This document shows positions 36,856 through 46,404 of a stretch of 64,000 nt of DNA, one piece after another. The position numbers and the translations under genes were made by a program. Source of the DNA: Gnetum montanum (taxonomy: Eukaryota > Streptophyta > Gnetopsida > Gnetales > Gnetaceae). The notes under the pieces were generated by a model. The model had not been told where the DNA came from, searched no databases, and saw only the letters and a program-made list of their open reading frames with translations. Position 1 is the stretch's first letter. The number at the start of each line of letters is the position of its first letter. Location of the stretch: contig MNCI01006151.1 of NCBI GenBank assembly GCA_015680685.1, forward strand, positions 915,182-979,181. Reading direction: 5' to 3'.

Positions 36856-36984
36856 CAGCTCCAGGTTCGACACGCTCCAGGCGCTCGATCATGTCACTGA
36901 CAACGCCTTCCATGAAGGCAAATTTGTCAGGGAAGTCTCTCCACACTCTGCTCACAGCGATAGACGTGGACACATCCTCTTCTC
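36856..36984 (-). other. Exon 6 of antisense gene
   Basis: 129 bp, starts GEEDVSTSIAVSRVW and ends VEPGAG before donor GTACGT. Contains FAFMEGVVSDMIERLE. Matches A (FAFMEGVVSDMIERLE) and B (MDFVKGIVNDVVTHL). Short helical segment between the acidic linker and the coiled coil. Confidence 0.75.
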
Positions 36985-37362
36985 CTGTAGCGTAATCTAG
37001 TTAGAAACCTCATCTATTTACAGAATCCTGCAAACGTGCTAACACACCCATTACTTCTACCAGTTACAGTGGTGACTTCACCAACATCCTCCGCTTCCCT
37101 TTCCTCTTCACTCACTTGAGTCTATGCGTCGTTGGTTCCAGTAGCTAGGGCCTCACCACGCAGATGAGTCTGCGCGATGCTTGTCTCGACAGCCGGGACC
37201 TCTTTTTCTAAAACTGAGGCCCCTTCCCCACGACTTAATACTATTGCCCCCGTCTCAGGGATCAGTTCCTCTATAATTTTTACTAGTCATGTCACAGCAC
37301 CTTAGTATATCATTCCAAAACATCTAAAAAAACATTGCGTAATACAATTCCTTCATGCTTAC

Positions 37363-38403
37363 CAGGCGGAGGCTTACTCCATTAAACTTTGACTGCCACA
37401 GTTTGACCTGCGTCACTCCCAGGGGCCTCGGCTATATGGAGCCTTTTGCACCGAGCTGTAGGTTCTACAATTTCTTCCACTAGGCATTTCCCCCACAAGG
37501 CATCGCCGGTGTAAGTAGGCATTATCCTGCCTACGCTGTCGAGGCCTCGTACTTGGGGCGCCGCCAACCCCTTGGTCGTTATAGAAAATGACTCTCCGAT
37601 TCCTTCTGGCGGATCCTACCCACGGGTAGTGCTAAGGATATGGGCAATCCAAGGTTTGGATAGCTGGTCTCGGTCTTGTTGTACCCAGACCCCATTCCTT
37701 TGGATGACCAAAAACTCAGCAAACCGCCGGAGGCAAGCTATGAAGAAGGCGTAATGCACGTTGAAACGAGACTCAAGCTTCTTGCGAAGCTTGATCATCT
37801 CGTTGCGTAGCCCCTTAGCGAAATAGTTTGCCCAATTGAATTGGGTCCCCTCTTCCAGAACCTCCTGCATAATACGGGTCTGTTCTATAGAAAAGAACTT
37901 CCCTTGCGAGAGAGTTTTAGGAAAAGTCCGGGCCCGAAAAAGGGGATAAAGTGTCTTGGCAACACCCATCTGGAATCTTTCGCAACGAAACCCTTTGGTC
38001 TCCTTCGGGACCCTCACCCACTCCTTCAGCCACTCCTGGAAGGTAAGGCTTCTCTTCACCTTCTCACTTATAGGAAGGCCATCTGAGGGGATGTCAAAGA
38101 GGTCTGCGAAGAGCTGAGCATCGATGTTAAAGCTCATGCGTACATTATGCATGCACGTGCAAAAACGCTCCACTTTTTTGTTGAAGGAGTTGACCAGGGT
38201 CAGCATTTCACTGGCAGGAACATCAGGAGTTGCGGCTAAAAACAGATGCATTAGCCCTGCTGCTCAGATCTTGGTGGTCACTGCGACTGGGGCCGCCGAG
38301 TGGCTAAGCCAGCACTGTGCGTCCTTGATGTCGCCGTAGCGGAAAAGGACGGTGCTCGCCTCGTGGCCGGAAATTGTAAGGGTAATCTTCCGAGATTCCT
38401 TGA
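37363..38403 (-). other. Exon 4: main conserved region of antisense gene
   Basis: 1,041 bp after acceptor TATGCTTTTCAG, ~340 codons: KITLTISGHEAS, LFRYGDI, WLSHSAAPVAV, MHLFLAATPDVPASEML, SFNIDAQLFADLF, QEWLKEW, YPLFRARTFPKT, EEGTQFNWANYFAKGL, AFFIACLRRFAEFL, QLSKPWIAHILSTTRG, ending SKPPPG. B keeps most of these blocks (DLFGVPMDG, YPLFLAQAF, NWA, FFMGYLRRFSKFL). The pattern loosely recalls the 'putative plant transposon protein' domain (Transposase_32 type) by its sF-x-lP-dG pattern, but that is only a guess. Three stops in C: TGA, TAG and TAA, one of which (TGA) is open in A. Confidence 0.7.
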
Positions 38404-38895
38404 CTGAAAAGCATAAAACACAAGTCAAACGAAAACACTATTATGCAACGCTCACAATTTACAACTATATTATGCAATAATCAACTATACAACAACCTTA
38501 CCAGGTCCAAGTGGTAGGGGAAATGGCGAAAGGTTCCTCTGCACGTCCTCAACGGTAAGGGGCGGATCTAAGGTCCAGTCATCATGCAGCCACCCGAGTC
38601 TTTGGCAATTCTCAAAAGCCCCAGCATAGCGGGTGGGGTACTCACGCATGTCAAAGCCAATCTTCCCTATAACACCAGCGCGCACGTTGCTAGTTGAGAT
38701 AAATGCCATTATTGCCGTTTCAGCCCATGATAACGCATCTCCATTTCCAACTAACCTGTTGTCATGAATAAAAAACCTGTACCGTACAACATAGGCTTAT
38801 CTTACATTTTTCATATAGGCTTCTCTTATATTTCACGTCGATAACAGACATATAACAACAACAACAAAAATAGACAGTTAATAAAATTCGCTTAC

Positions 38896-39345
38896 CCGCC
38901 TGCGTAGTACACTGTGCCTTATGGGTTTTGGAAATAGGTCGAGACATGGCGAGCCACGAATAGTGTGTTATATGCATGATAACAACTGAACTGAGCCATT
39001 TCTCAGATCCAGTTTAAGCTCCTCAAGCCCCGGGCGCTAAGTTCTCGGTCCTCAGGACGACTCGTATCGATGGCCCCGTCTGTCAAAAAGGCCAAAATCC
39101 CTTGTGCAGAACCTGTCAGCAGGTGCTCTAAAAGGGCACCAGCAATGTCGCCAGATAAATCAAACCACACAATGACGTTGTAGTTGCGCAGCAAAAACTG
39201 CAGAAACTCCAGCGCACCCCGTTGAAACCTTATGGCCTTTCCTTGCAACCGCGTTTGTGGGGGAGGGACATTAGGGACGATGGGGTTTATACAACACAAA
39301 ACCCCAACAATATCCAAGACAATCAGAATGGGCTTTAGCGTAACG
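38896..39345 (-). other. Exon 2: HAD/NIF phosphatase-like segment of antisense gene
   Basis: 450 bp between acceptor TTTTCTGTACAG and donor GTAAGC. KPILIVLDIVGVLCCINP fits motif I of plant HAD/NIF (FCP1-like) phosphatases (hhhhDhxGhL), followed by GKAIRFQRGALEFLQFLL and VIVWFDLSGDIAGALLEHLL at the usual spacing of the motif II region, and DRELSARGLRSLNWIWE near the end (here with TGA in place of TGG). The second acidic residue of motif I is Val; in A the first Asp is Asn, in B it is Glu, so catalysis is doubtful. The family assignment rests on pattern recognition only. Confidence 0.6.
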
Positions 39346-39738
39346 CTGTACAGAAAACCCAATGCATACATTAACATCTACTTTTACATTTGCATGACTA
39401 ATACAAAAAACTTATAAACTACACCTAGTTATCCAGGCCGAAATCACCCAAACCCTTGCAATAACGCAAGGTTCGTCCCTGACAACGGCGGTAGACGCAA
39501 CCCCATCAAACCCTTGCATTAACCTGAGGTCCACAATTTGAAATCCACATTCACGCAAACAAAAATATACCATGAAAAGTAGACATTGAAACAAACATAA
39601 GCATGTAAGAATGACCTACTGGTTCAAAGGCGTAGGGTCACGAACATCGACTAGCGCCTACGAAATGCGATCTAGATTTTCTTGCACTTCATCGATTTTG
39701 GCCAGTTTTGCATTCTTCCTCTTGATTTTTGGTGCCAT

Positions 39739-40164
39739 TGCAACAACTTCAGAAATTTTCACCGTTTAACACTTGCAAATCTTCACAAAATCACACGCTC
39801 TAATCCTTTGCTCTTCCTTCTCTCGCTCAGCAATAGTTACGAATTCGAATTCACAGTAGCCAACAGCCTGTCCTCATCAAAAACTACTTACTTATATGCG
39901 AGGATCACTGACTTGATATCCGATTTAAGTGGGACTTTCCTAAAACAGAACCCAAAGATCAAGCTATTAATGCGGCTGATATTGCATGCGCCGCTGTCCG
40001 AAATGACGTTAAACTACCACATCTTATTTCCTCATAATCGGGTTGCATTAATTACAGCTTGTTTACAATATTCAAAATTCAGTTAGCCTTCCACGTTCGA
40101 CGGCATCACGTCACCTTTCTCCTAATCATTTATGCACTTGGCAGTTTTGCAGGGTAGATGGCAA
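39739..40164. promoter_or_regulatory. Divergent gap between antisense gene and RT (C)
   Basis: 426 bp, equivalent to 8431-8921 in A. It contains one array-like unit (GACGTTAAACTACCAC near 40010-40025) and the acceptor-like TTTTGCAGGG (40145-40154) 11 bp before the pol ATG at 40165. It must contain any antisense promoter. Confidence 0.5.
40145..40152 (+). other. Putative 3' splice acceptor before RT
   Basis: TTTTGCAG, conserved with A (about 8901-8908), immediately upstream of the RT frame. Ogre elements splice out an intron between protease and RT; this would be its acceptor, and the intron would be ~5.1 kb. I could not settle the donor near the protease stop. Confidence 0.55.
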
Positions 40165-40539
40165 ATGGACGCAACGTTTTTAGCACCTCTAACTTTGACC
40201 GGCCCATACGGGAAGGTAGTTAGGCAATTTGACTCCATGTTAGTAGACGTTAACCCCCCTTTAGAAGACGTAACCATAGCCGCGTCAGAGACGTATCCAA
40301 AATGGCCAGAGTAGTCGACGCGTACGCTAGACCTGGAGGCTGGAGACATAACCGAAGACCCTCTCAGTGAGGTTTCTATCGTTACGCATAAGGGTGAAGC
40401 CAAAACGCTTAAGGTCAGCTCTTTACTAGACCAAAAAACGCACGATGCCGTAAAACAGGTCCTGCAAGACAACATCATAGTCTTTGCATGGTCATATGAG
40501 AATATGCCTGGACTAGACCCCAGGCTAATCTAGCATAAC

Positions 40540-41290
40540 ATCATCTTAGATCCGCAGATTAAAGCAGTTAGGCAAAAGGCACGCAAAATCAAGCCAGAAA
40601 TCGCGCTAGCCATGTGTGATGAAATCACTAAACTGTATCAGGCTGGTTTCATCCATGCAGTCGATTACTCGGACTCGGTGTCTAACATTGTAGTCGTCCC
40701 AAAGAAGACTGGGAGCATACGCATCTGCATTGACTTCCGGGATTTGAATAAGGTAACGATCAAGGATAACTTCCCACTTCCAAGTATCGATCAACTAGTT
40801 GACACGACAGCTGGGCATGCGCTTCTATCCTTTATGGATGGTTTTTCAGGCTATAATCAGATTCACATCAACCCAGAACATCAATTGACAACAACGTTCA
40901 TGATGCCTTGGGGCACTTTCTGTTACACTATGATGCCTTTTGGTCTAAAGAACGCTGGAGCAATGTATCAATGAGCCATGACATACATCTTCAGCGATTA
41001 CCTCCTAGGAAGGCTGAATGATTACGTAGAAGATATAGCTGTTAAGTCTTTAAAGTCTGAAGATCATTCAGGAGACCTGGAGTTAGTCCTTAAAAGATGC
41101 TCCAAATACGAGCTCCGGCTTAACCCAAAGAAGTGCGTATTCGGAGTCAAAACCGGACGCATCCTGGGGTTTGTGGTGTCAAAAGCTGGCATACGAGTTG
41201 ACCCTGATAAGGTCAAAGCCATTGTTGAGCTCACGCCTCCCACAGACCTTAAGCAATTACCCGGGTTACAAGGACGCTTACAGTTTATAT
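40540..41290 (+). pseudogene. pol: RT domain, element C
   Basis: IRICIDFRDLNKVTIKDNFPL, LLSFMDGFSGYNQIHI (first catalytic Asp present), FMMPWGTFCYTMMPFGLKNA, then the polymerase box YVED at 41023-41034, where the first Asp of YxDD is Glu. This single change is expected to abolish or badly impair polymerase activity. A TGA (40972-40974) replaces the Arg codon CGA kept in A. Confidence 0.92.
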
Positions 41291-41379
41291 GCTGGTTCAT
41301 CTCGAGATTAACTGACAAGCTACACCCTATGCAACACTTGCTGAAAAAAGGGGTTAATTTTGAATGGACTGATGATTGC

Positions 41380-42345
41380 CAACGTGCGTTTGATAGCTTA
41401 AAACAAGAACTGCAACATTTACCAACGATTTTCCCACCACAAAGGGACTTGCCATTTTACATTTACCTCGTAACTTCGGACGTAGCGTTAGCCGCATTAC
41501 TTTGTCAAAGGAGGGATGATGGGTCGGAAGTGCCCATCTACTACTTGAGCCATGCTCTATGTACGTACGAAACGAGGTACAACGACGTAGAGCATAATTT
41601 CCTAGCATTAGTTTTTACGCTTAAAAAGTGTAGGCATTATCTTTTCCGTAGTAAGGTCAACATCATCTGTAAAAACAACATTCTTAGGGCCATTACGCAC
41701 AACCTATATGAGAGTAGTAAAATAGCTCACTGGAAGGCTATGACGGCAGAATTTGATTTGCAGTATATTGGCCAATCATCTACGAAAGGCCAAGCAATAG
41801 CTGACCAGTTAGTAACGTCACCAATTAACAATCAAGCCACTATAGAGCCAGAGTTCCCTAACGAACATGTTCATATTTTAAGCCCTGTCTTGACAGGCCC
41901 CGAAGCAACGTTGTATTTCGATGGAGCTTCAACCGCTAGAGGTGGTAGTGCTGCCACTGTTATTACGCTATCGCCTGAGGATGTGCGTCTCCACACCTAT
42001 CACTTGACCTTCCCCTGTACGAACAATGTGGCAGAGTACGAGGGACTCCTCAGGGGATTACTAACTGCCAGTGAACTCGATGTTCGACACCTGGCGATTA
42101 GGGGCGATTCGATGCTTCTCATAAATCAGATCACAGGATTCTACGCCTGCAAGGCTGTACATTTGCAGCCCTACTACGATAAGGCTAAAGATCTTCTGAG
42201 ACGATTTGCGACCATCGATGTCCAGCACGTGCCCCGCACGGATAACACATTGGCCGACGCACTGGCTACACTGGCTTTGAACGTGCCTTCACATCTTTTT
42301 GACACCTGTCCTGCATTGATCACAGACTGCATAGATCCTATCATT
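41380..42345 (+). pseudogene. pol: Dual RNase H of element C
   Basis: Gypsy RNase H at about 41380-41820: FYIYLVTSDVALAALLCQ (catalytic Asp in SD), VEHNFLALVFTLKKCRHY, YIGQSSTKGQAIADQL. Archaeal-like RNase H at about 41900-42280: LYFDGASTARGGS, NVAEYEGLLRGLL, AIRGDSMLLINQITG, VPRTDNTLADALATLAL, with Asp, Glu, Asp, Asp catalytic positions all present. Two unlike RNase H domains in one Pol define the Tat lineage. Confidence 0.9.
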
Positions 42346-42348
42346 TAG

Positions 42349-43632
42349 ATGACGCAAATCTCTTCTCTTCTCGAGGAAAGCACGCCTGAATGGTACGATG
42401 ACATTAAAACTTACCTTTTAGAGGGAGAGCTACCGTCTGAATTGAAACGCATGCAGAAAGATGCGATACGCAAGAGGGCTAGGAAATACGTCATCATCGA
42501 AGAAAACACTCTTTGTAGAAGCCCTTTTGATGGCGTGCTACTTACTTGCGTTGACAAAAACCAAGCGCAGCATATAGTCGGCGAAGTTCACGAGGGAATG
42601 TGCGACGGCCACGTAGCAGCACAGGCTATGGCCCTAAAAATCCGTCGCTTAGGATACTACTGGCCACGCATGGAAAAATATTTCCTAACAAAGGTTAAAG
42701 CCTGTGACACGTGTCAGTGTCACGCGAATCTTATACACGTGTCACCTACAGAATTACATACAACGCAGATAACATGGCCATTTCAATGATGGGGACTAGA
42801 CATCATAGGCCCGATCACGCCGAAATCCTCCGCAGGTCATAGCTTCATCATTACCGCTACTGAGTATTTTACGAAGTGGGTAGAGGCTGTTCCCCTACGA
42901 AAGATCACATCTCAGCAGATTTGCCATTTTATCCTAGACAATATAGTAACCAGATTTGGTCTCCCGATGACTATCGTGACCAACAATGGGCCACAATTTA
43001 GTAGCACGGAAACCAAATCTTTCTGTGATAACCTGGGCATTAGACAATCTTTTTTCTCCCCCTATTACCCGCAAGCGAATGGTCAAGCTGAAGCAACGAA
43101 CAAAGTGATCATCATTCTGCTCAAGAAAATGCTCGACGACAACAAAAGATGGTGGCATGAAAAAATCCTCTATGTGCTATGGGCATATCGTACTACATGT
43201 AGGACGGCTACAGGTAGCACGCCCTATAGCCTGGTTTATGGGTCTGAAGCAGTGCTGCCTCTCGAGTTGCAAATTCCTTCTCTGAGAATGATCCTCTCCA
43301 TGGTTATAAATGAGGCTCAACACACCGAGTCGCGAATCATGGATTTGGATTTAGTAGAAGAGAAGCGGATACAAGCTCTTGACATGATTGAAAGGTATCA
43401 AGATAAACAGAGACAGAAGCATCGTCACAACCTTTAGCAACGCCCGATCAAGAAAGGAGATCTAGTCCTCAAGGCCGTACGCGAACCAGTAGGCAAGTTC
43501 TCTGTAAACTGGGAGGGCCCTTTCTTGGTGGTTGACGCGTACAACAACGGAGCATTCAAATTAGCAGACGTCAATGGCAATGAATTACCGAACCCTGTAA
43601 ATCATGTATATCTGAAGCAGCATTACGTTTAG
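42349..43632 (+). pseudogene. pol: Integrase of element C
   Basis: Zinc domain H-H-C-C with VGEVHEGMCDGHVAAQA and KACDTCQCHANL (about 42570-42730). Core: WGLDIIGPITP (first Asp), then TNNGPQF at about 42985, where family members have TDNGPQF, so the second catalytic Asp is Asn; Glu is kept in GQAEATNK. C-terminal part VGKFSVNWEGPFLVV, end HVYLKQHYV. A TGA between WPFQ and WGLD (42787) is also present in D. Confidence 0.9.
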
Positions 43633-43990
43633 CAGTGTTTCCAGTGTCAACAATTAGGCATGGCAACCATCGTCCGCTACGACGTAAAACTGGCATTCCT
43701 TGCACGCGTCCGCTACGACGCTAAACTAGCACTGCTCGTTTGCTACGATGCTAAACTGGCAAGTTGTAACCATCCACTACGACGTAAAACTGGCAATGTT
43801 GTACAGGTCCGCCAAGATGAAAAACTGGCATCTTTTGCACGCGTCCACCATGACGCTAAACTAGCACAGGTAAGTAGCTGTCTGTTGAGACGTAAAACCA
43901 GCACAGACTTGTCCCTGGGTCATGACATAAAACTAACATCCACAGCACGGTCTGCTGAGACCATAAATCAGCCTTGCCACCATCTGCTCC
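43633..43990 (+). repeat. Tandem array after integrase (C)
   Basis: About nine units of ~36 bp, core CGTCCGCTACGACGTAAAAC then TGGCA, from 43668 on; shared with A, B and D at the same place. Confidence 0.87.
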
Positions 43991-44688
43991 AGCTCCTTCT
44001 TTGCAGCCCAATCGCTCTATCTCGCATCAGACGACGCTCGTTTCAACAATCTCGCCTCTTATTCGCATGAGCAATGGTATCCTTTGTTTTCTTCTGTGAT
44101 TGCAGGTTACTTGCTTCGAGGGTGTGGTTCAAAGGTGCATCCATCTGAGCGGTGAAGAACAACAGTGTTTTGAGATGGCTACTCAGGTTTTCCCGACCAC
44201 TTAGAACTGCACGCCTATACCTCTCATAATCCTACCCTTAGCTCTTATTTCGTTTCATCCCTCCCACCCGCTTCCCGTACGCAAAAGCTACATACGCAAG
44301 TATCCATTTTCCGCACTCACACTAGTAGAGATATCGCAGAAGTGATGCGCTGTGCTCCTTTTGCAAGCATTCCTGCTATAATCGGTGATAGAGAAATCTC
44401 AGGCTGATGCGCTACGCTCATCTGAAAGCATTCCTGTCAACATAAATGTGCGTACGTTTCTGTGCGTTTCGTAAGCGTATACTATCCTCCTACCATCCTG
44501 ACTTATTTTATGTCTTCCCCGAACCTGTCTCCCACTATGACACTCTATCTCCCATTCTCTTCAGCTTCGCTCTTCCATGATTGACAGGGCAATGCCTGAG
44601 TAGCCATGGATGGATGCTATTCTTGCTTCTACCAATCTGGTGTTTCTTATTCTTTGTCGACGTCTTTCGGGCAAGCCCTCCAACCGTC
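43991..44688 (+). other. 3' untranslated region of C
   Basis: Non-coding, matching 13040-13796 of A. It includes a near-repeat (GAAGTGATGCGCTGTGCTCC and GCTGATGCGCTACGCTCA at 44340-44420). No gene seen. Confidence 0.7.
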
Positions 44689-44704
44689 AATAAAGAGGGG
44701 CCAT
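44689..44704 (+). promoter_or_regulatory. Polypurine tract, element C
   Basis: AATAAAGAGGGGCCAT just before the 3' LTR. Confidence 0.9.
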
Positions 44705-46247
44705 TGAAACATCGTGAAAATTGCGAGTCAGCCTTAGGAAAACATTTGCAATTCAGGCAGGGGCACATGTCAAAATTCTAGAAGGGAGAATAAGACAGAC
44801 CAACACCAAGAGGCGCATTGCATCAAGTTTTAAACCTCCTCTGCAAATTCTTAATCTTACTATGTTTTCTCTGTTTACACTATACCACGTGATGTAGCGT
44901 AATGGCGCTTAGCGTGATTCTGTTTAAACATAGTCTGGCATCAGAAGGCTAGTTACTTCGGCCTAGGGAGAAGTCTGAGCAGCGGAATATATGACTTCTC
45001 GTATATTTTGCTAAGTCTTTTGTTCAAGGCCAGGTTTACACTCTGTTACGCACGGCAACGTAATGGGCTCCAAAACAGTCAAAGGCAAAGTCTAAGAAAG
45101 TGTGAATGCTCATCATACGCTCATCACGCAATGTGGCATATCATAGCGTATTGCGTCGCCAAGCTAGACATCGTTTACGCTTCATTACGTGCAGCTACGT
45201 AAGCAAGCGTAAAACAACTTGAATCTATTGTTTCCATGTTATGTTACGCTCGTGCACGCAACGCAGCGTGAATAAGCGTAATATAACCCAAAGAGAGTTG
45301 AAGTATGTTAGATGCATATCTGTTCTTCACACGCACAATATGCAAATAAGGTTATTATACGTAGTCATGAAGTTTTACACAAAAATGGTCAGATCAACAG
45401 TACCCGAAACATTCAGGACACATGTCATCAGGGTTGCGCCTCTTCCACCGGACGTTGCAGCCTATAAATACCCCAGTTGACAAAGATATAAGGGTTGGCA
45501 AATCAAATAAGCAAAGGCATTTTTCTGAGCACTGGAGCACTTATCACTTTTGAGCAGAGATACAGGGAGCAGCACTTTGGCAATTGTTGACAGCATCACC
45601 TTCTGGCAGAAAGAGACCACAGTTCGCTTTGAGCATCAGCAACATAGCTTTCTCCACCAACGACCATTGGCGGTCTGAAACGGAAACTACCTAAGGCAAA
45701 AGAAGCAGATCAAGGATCGTGAGATCATCTTGCATGGTCTGCAAACTCTATTGATCAGAAATAGTTGATCGGTAGACGTCAGAGCTTGACCTTCCTTGCA
45801 TCCCGGCGTTGGCCCACGAGGTAGATCGGACTTCTGTTTGGACAGTTTTCTTGTTGTTTTGTGCTTACCTTACATCAAGCAATCGGGGTCTCCCCAGTGT
45901 AATGTGGGATACAAAATATACATTTTTTTCAAGTCAAAGCATAGATCTTGAAACTATGTGTTTCTCTTGTGCTAGCCTCCTCTCATCGTGTTTAGCGTTA
46001 TCATCATTGCAATTCATCTACGTCATTTTCCCCTCGTTTTGCAATTTCTCAAATCAGATCGCTCCACGAAACATTCATAATCTTCATCGATTTACTGATT
46101 GGTAAGTCCCTGTCTGATCGACAAGACCGTTCAGGGCACCGTCGATTCATTTTTTCCAGCATAGCCCTGGCACGGATCCGTGGTTAAAACTGTGTACGCG
46201 GGATTTTGTTTGGTATTTTCTAGCTGCCGACATTTTCCGTTGTTACA
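44705..46247 (+). repeat. 3' LTR of element C
   Basis: 1,543 bp, TGAAACATC...TTACA, aligned end to end with the 5' LTR. TATA box 45463-45470. Followed directly by the GGGTC duplication. Confidence 0.95.
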
Positions 46248-46252
46248 GGGTC
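46248..46252 (+). repeat. Target-site duplication, right side of C
   Basis: GGGTC, matches 29446-29450. Confidence 0.93.
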
Positions 46253-46404
46253 CTTACCCTATAGCCTGAGTGATTGGTGTGTAGGGCCTTCAGGATTTAT
46301 TTGTTCAATAATAGTTATGGATTCTGAGTAGTCACAGGGTTTGAGGTTTCAGCCAAAAAGTCAGAGATCAGCAATGTTACTGGGTTGATTTGGAAGGATT
46401 CCAT
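46253..46404 (-). pseudogene. gag: gag N-terminus of element B
   Basis: Starts MESFQINPVT at 46404, parallel to MDSFYTTTT of C; continues SNPVTTQNP, then a stop and frameshift, then EGPTHQSLRL and GKDP at the junction with the C target site. Only the first ~45 codons are on this side. Confidence 0.75.

Larger units (their letters stand above)
35602..39738 (-). pseudogene. Antisense multi-exon gene of element C (best copy)
   Basis: Eight exons on the strand opposite to gag-pol, high to low: 39738-~39619; 39345-38896; 38776-38502; 38403-37363; ~37280-~37055; 36984-36856; 36778-35961; 35880-35602. Acceptors: TTTTCTGTACAG, GTACGGTACAG, TATGCTTTTCAG, ACGCTACAG, TTTCTGTTAG, TGTATTTAG. Donors: GTAAGC, GTAAGG, GTAAGC, GTAATG, GTACGT, GTAAGT. 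Introns are ~70-270 bp, plant-like. Protein order: basic N-terminus (MAPK), HAD/NIF-like segment, DDWTLDPP exon, 340-residue conserved exon, acidic linker, short helical exon, coiled coil, acidic tail. Stops (TGA, TAA, TAG, several at positions that are CAA, CAG or TGG in A) make this copy non-functional, and the exon-1 donor is degenerate (kept only in D). The gene seems to be a captured cellular gene or a second element gene; its function is unknown. Confidence 0.82.
40165..43632 (+). pseudogene. pol: pol of element C: one 1,156-codon frame with six stops
   Basis: From MDATFLAPLTLTGPYG to TAG 43630-43632 the frame never shifts. It is interrupted by only six stops: TAG 40315, TAG ~40531, TGA 40972, TAG 42346, TGA 42787, TAG 43435. 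Five of them stand where A or the family has CAA, CAG or CGA. Order: pre-RT, RT, gypsy RNase H, archaeal-like RNase H, integrase (zinc, core, C-terminal), as in Tat/Ogre Pol. The upstream acceptor TTTTGCAG suggests that pol is joined to gag-protease by splicing, as in Ogre. Confidence 0.92.
29451..46247 (+). mobile_element. Element C: complete 16.8-kb Tat/Ogre-like retrotransposon
   Basis: The only full-length copy: 5' LTR 29451-30993, primer site 31000, gag-protease 31237-35013, array, antisense gene 35602-39738, pol 40165-43632, array, polypurine tract, 3' LTR 44705-46247, flanked by GGGTC duplications. Inserted into the gag start of B. The LTRs have equal length, with about 22 differences in their first 400 bp by hand count, mostly transitions. 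All protein genes carry stops, so C depends on other copies. Confidence 0.95.

Noticed and set aside
43633-43990. CRISPR-like array (regular short repeats with variable spacers)
   Set aside because: Units are degenerate, spacing varies, the eukaryotic element context is clear, and related arrays recur at set places in each copy.
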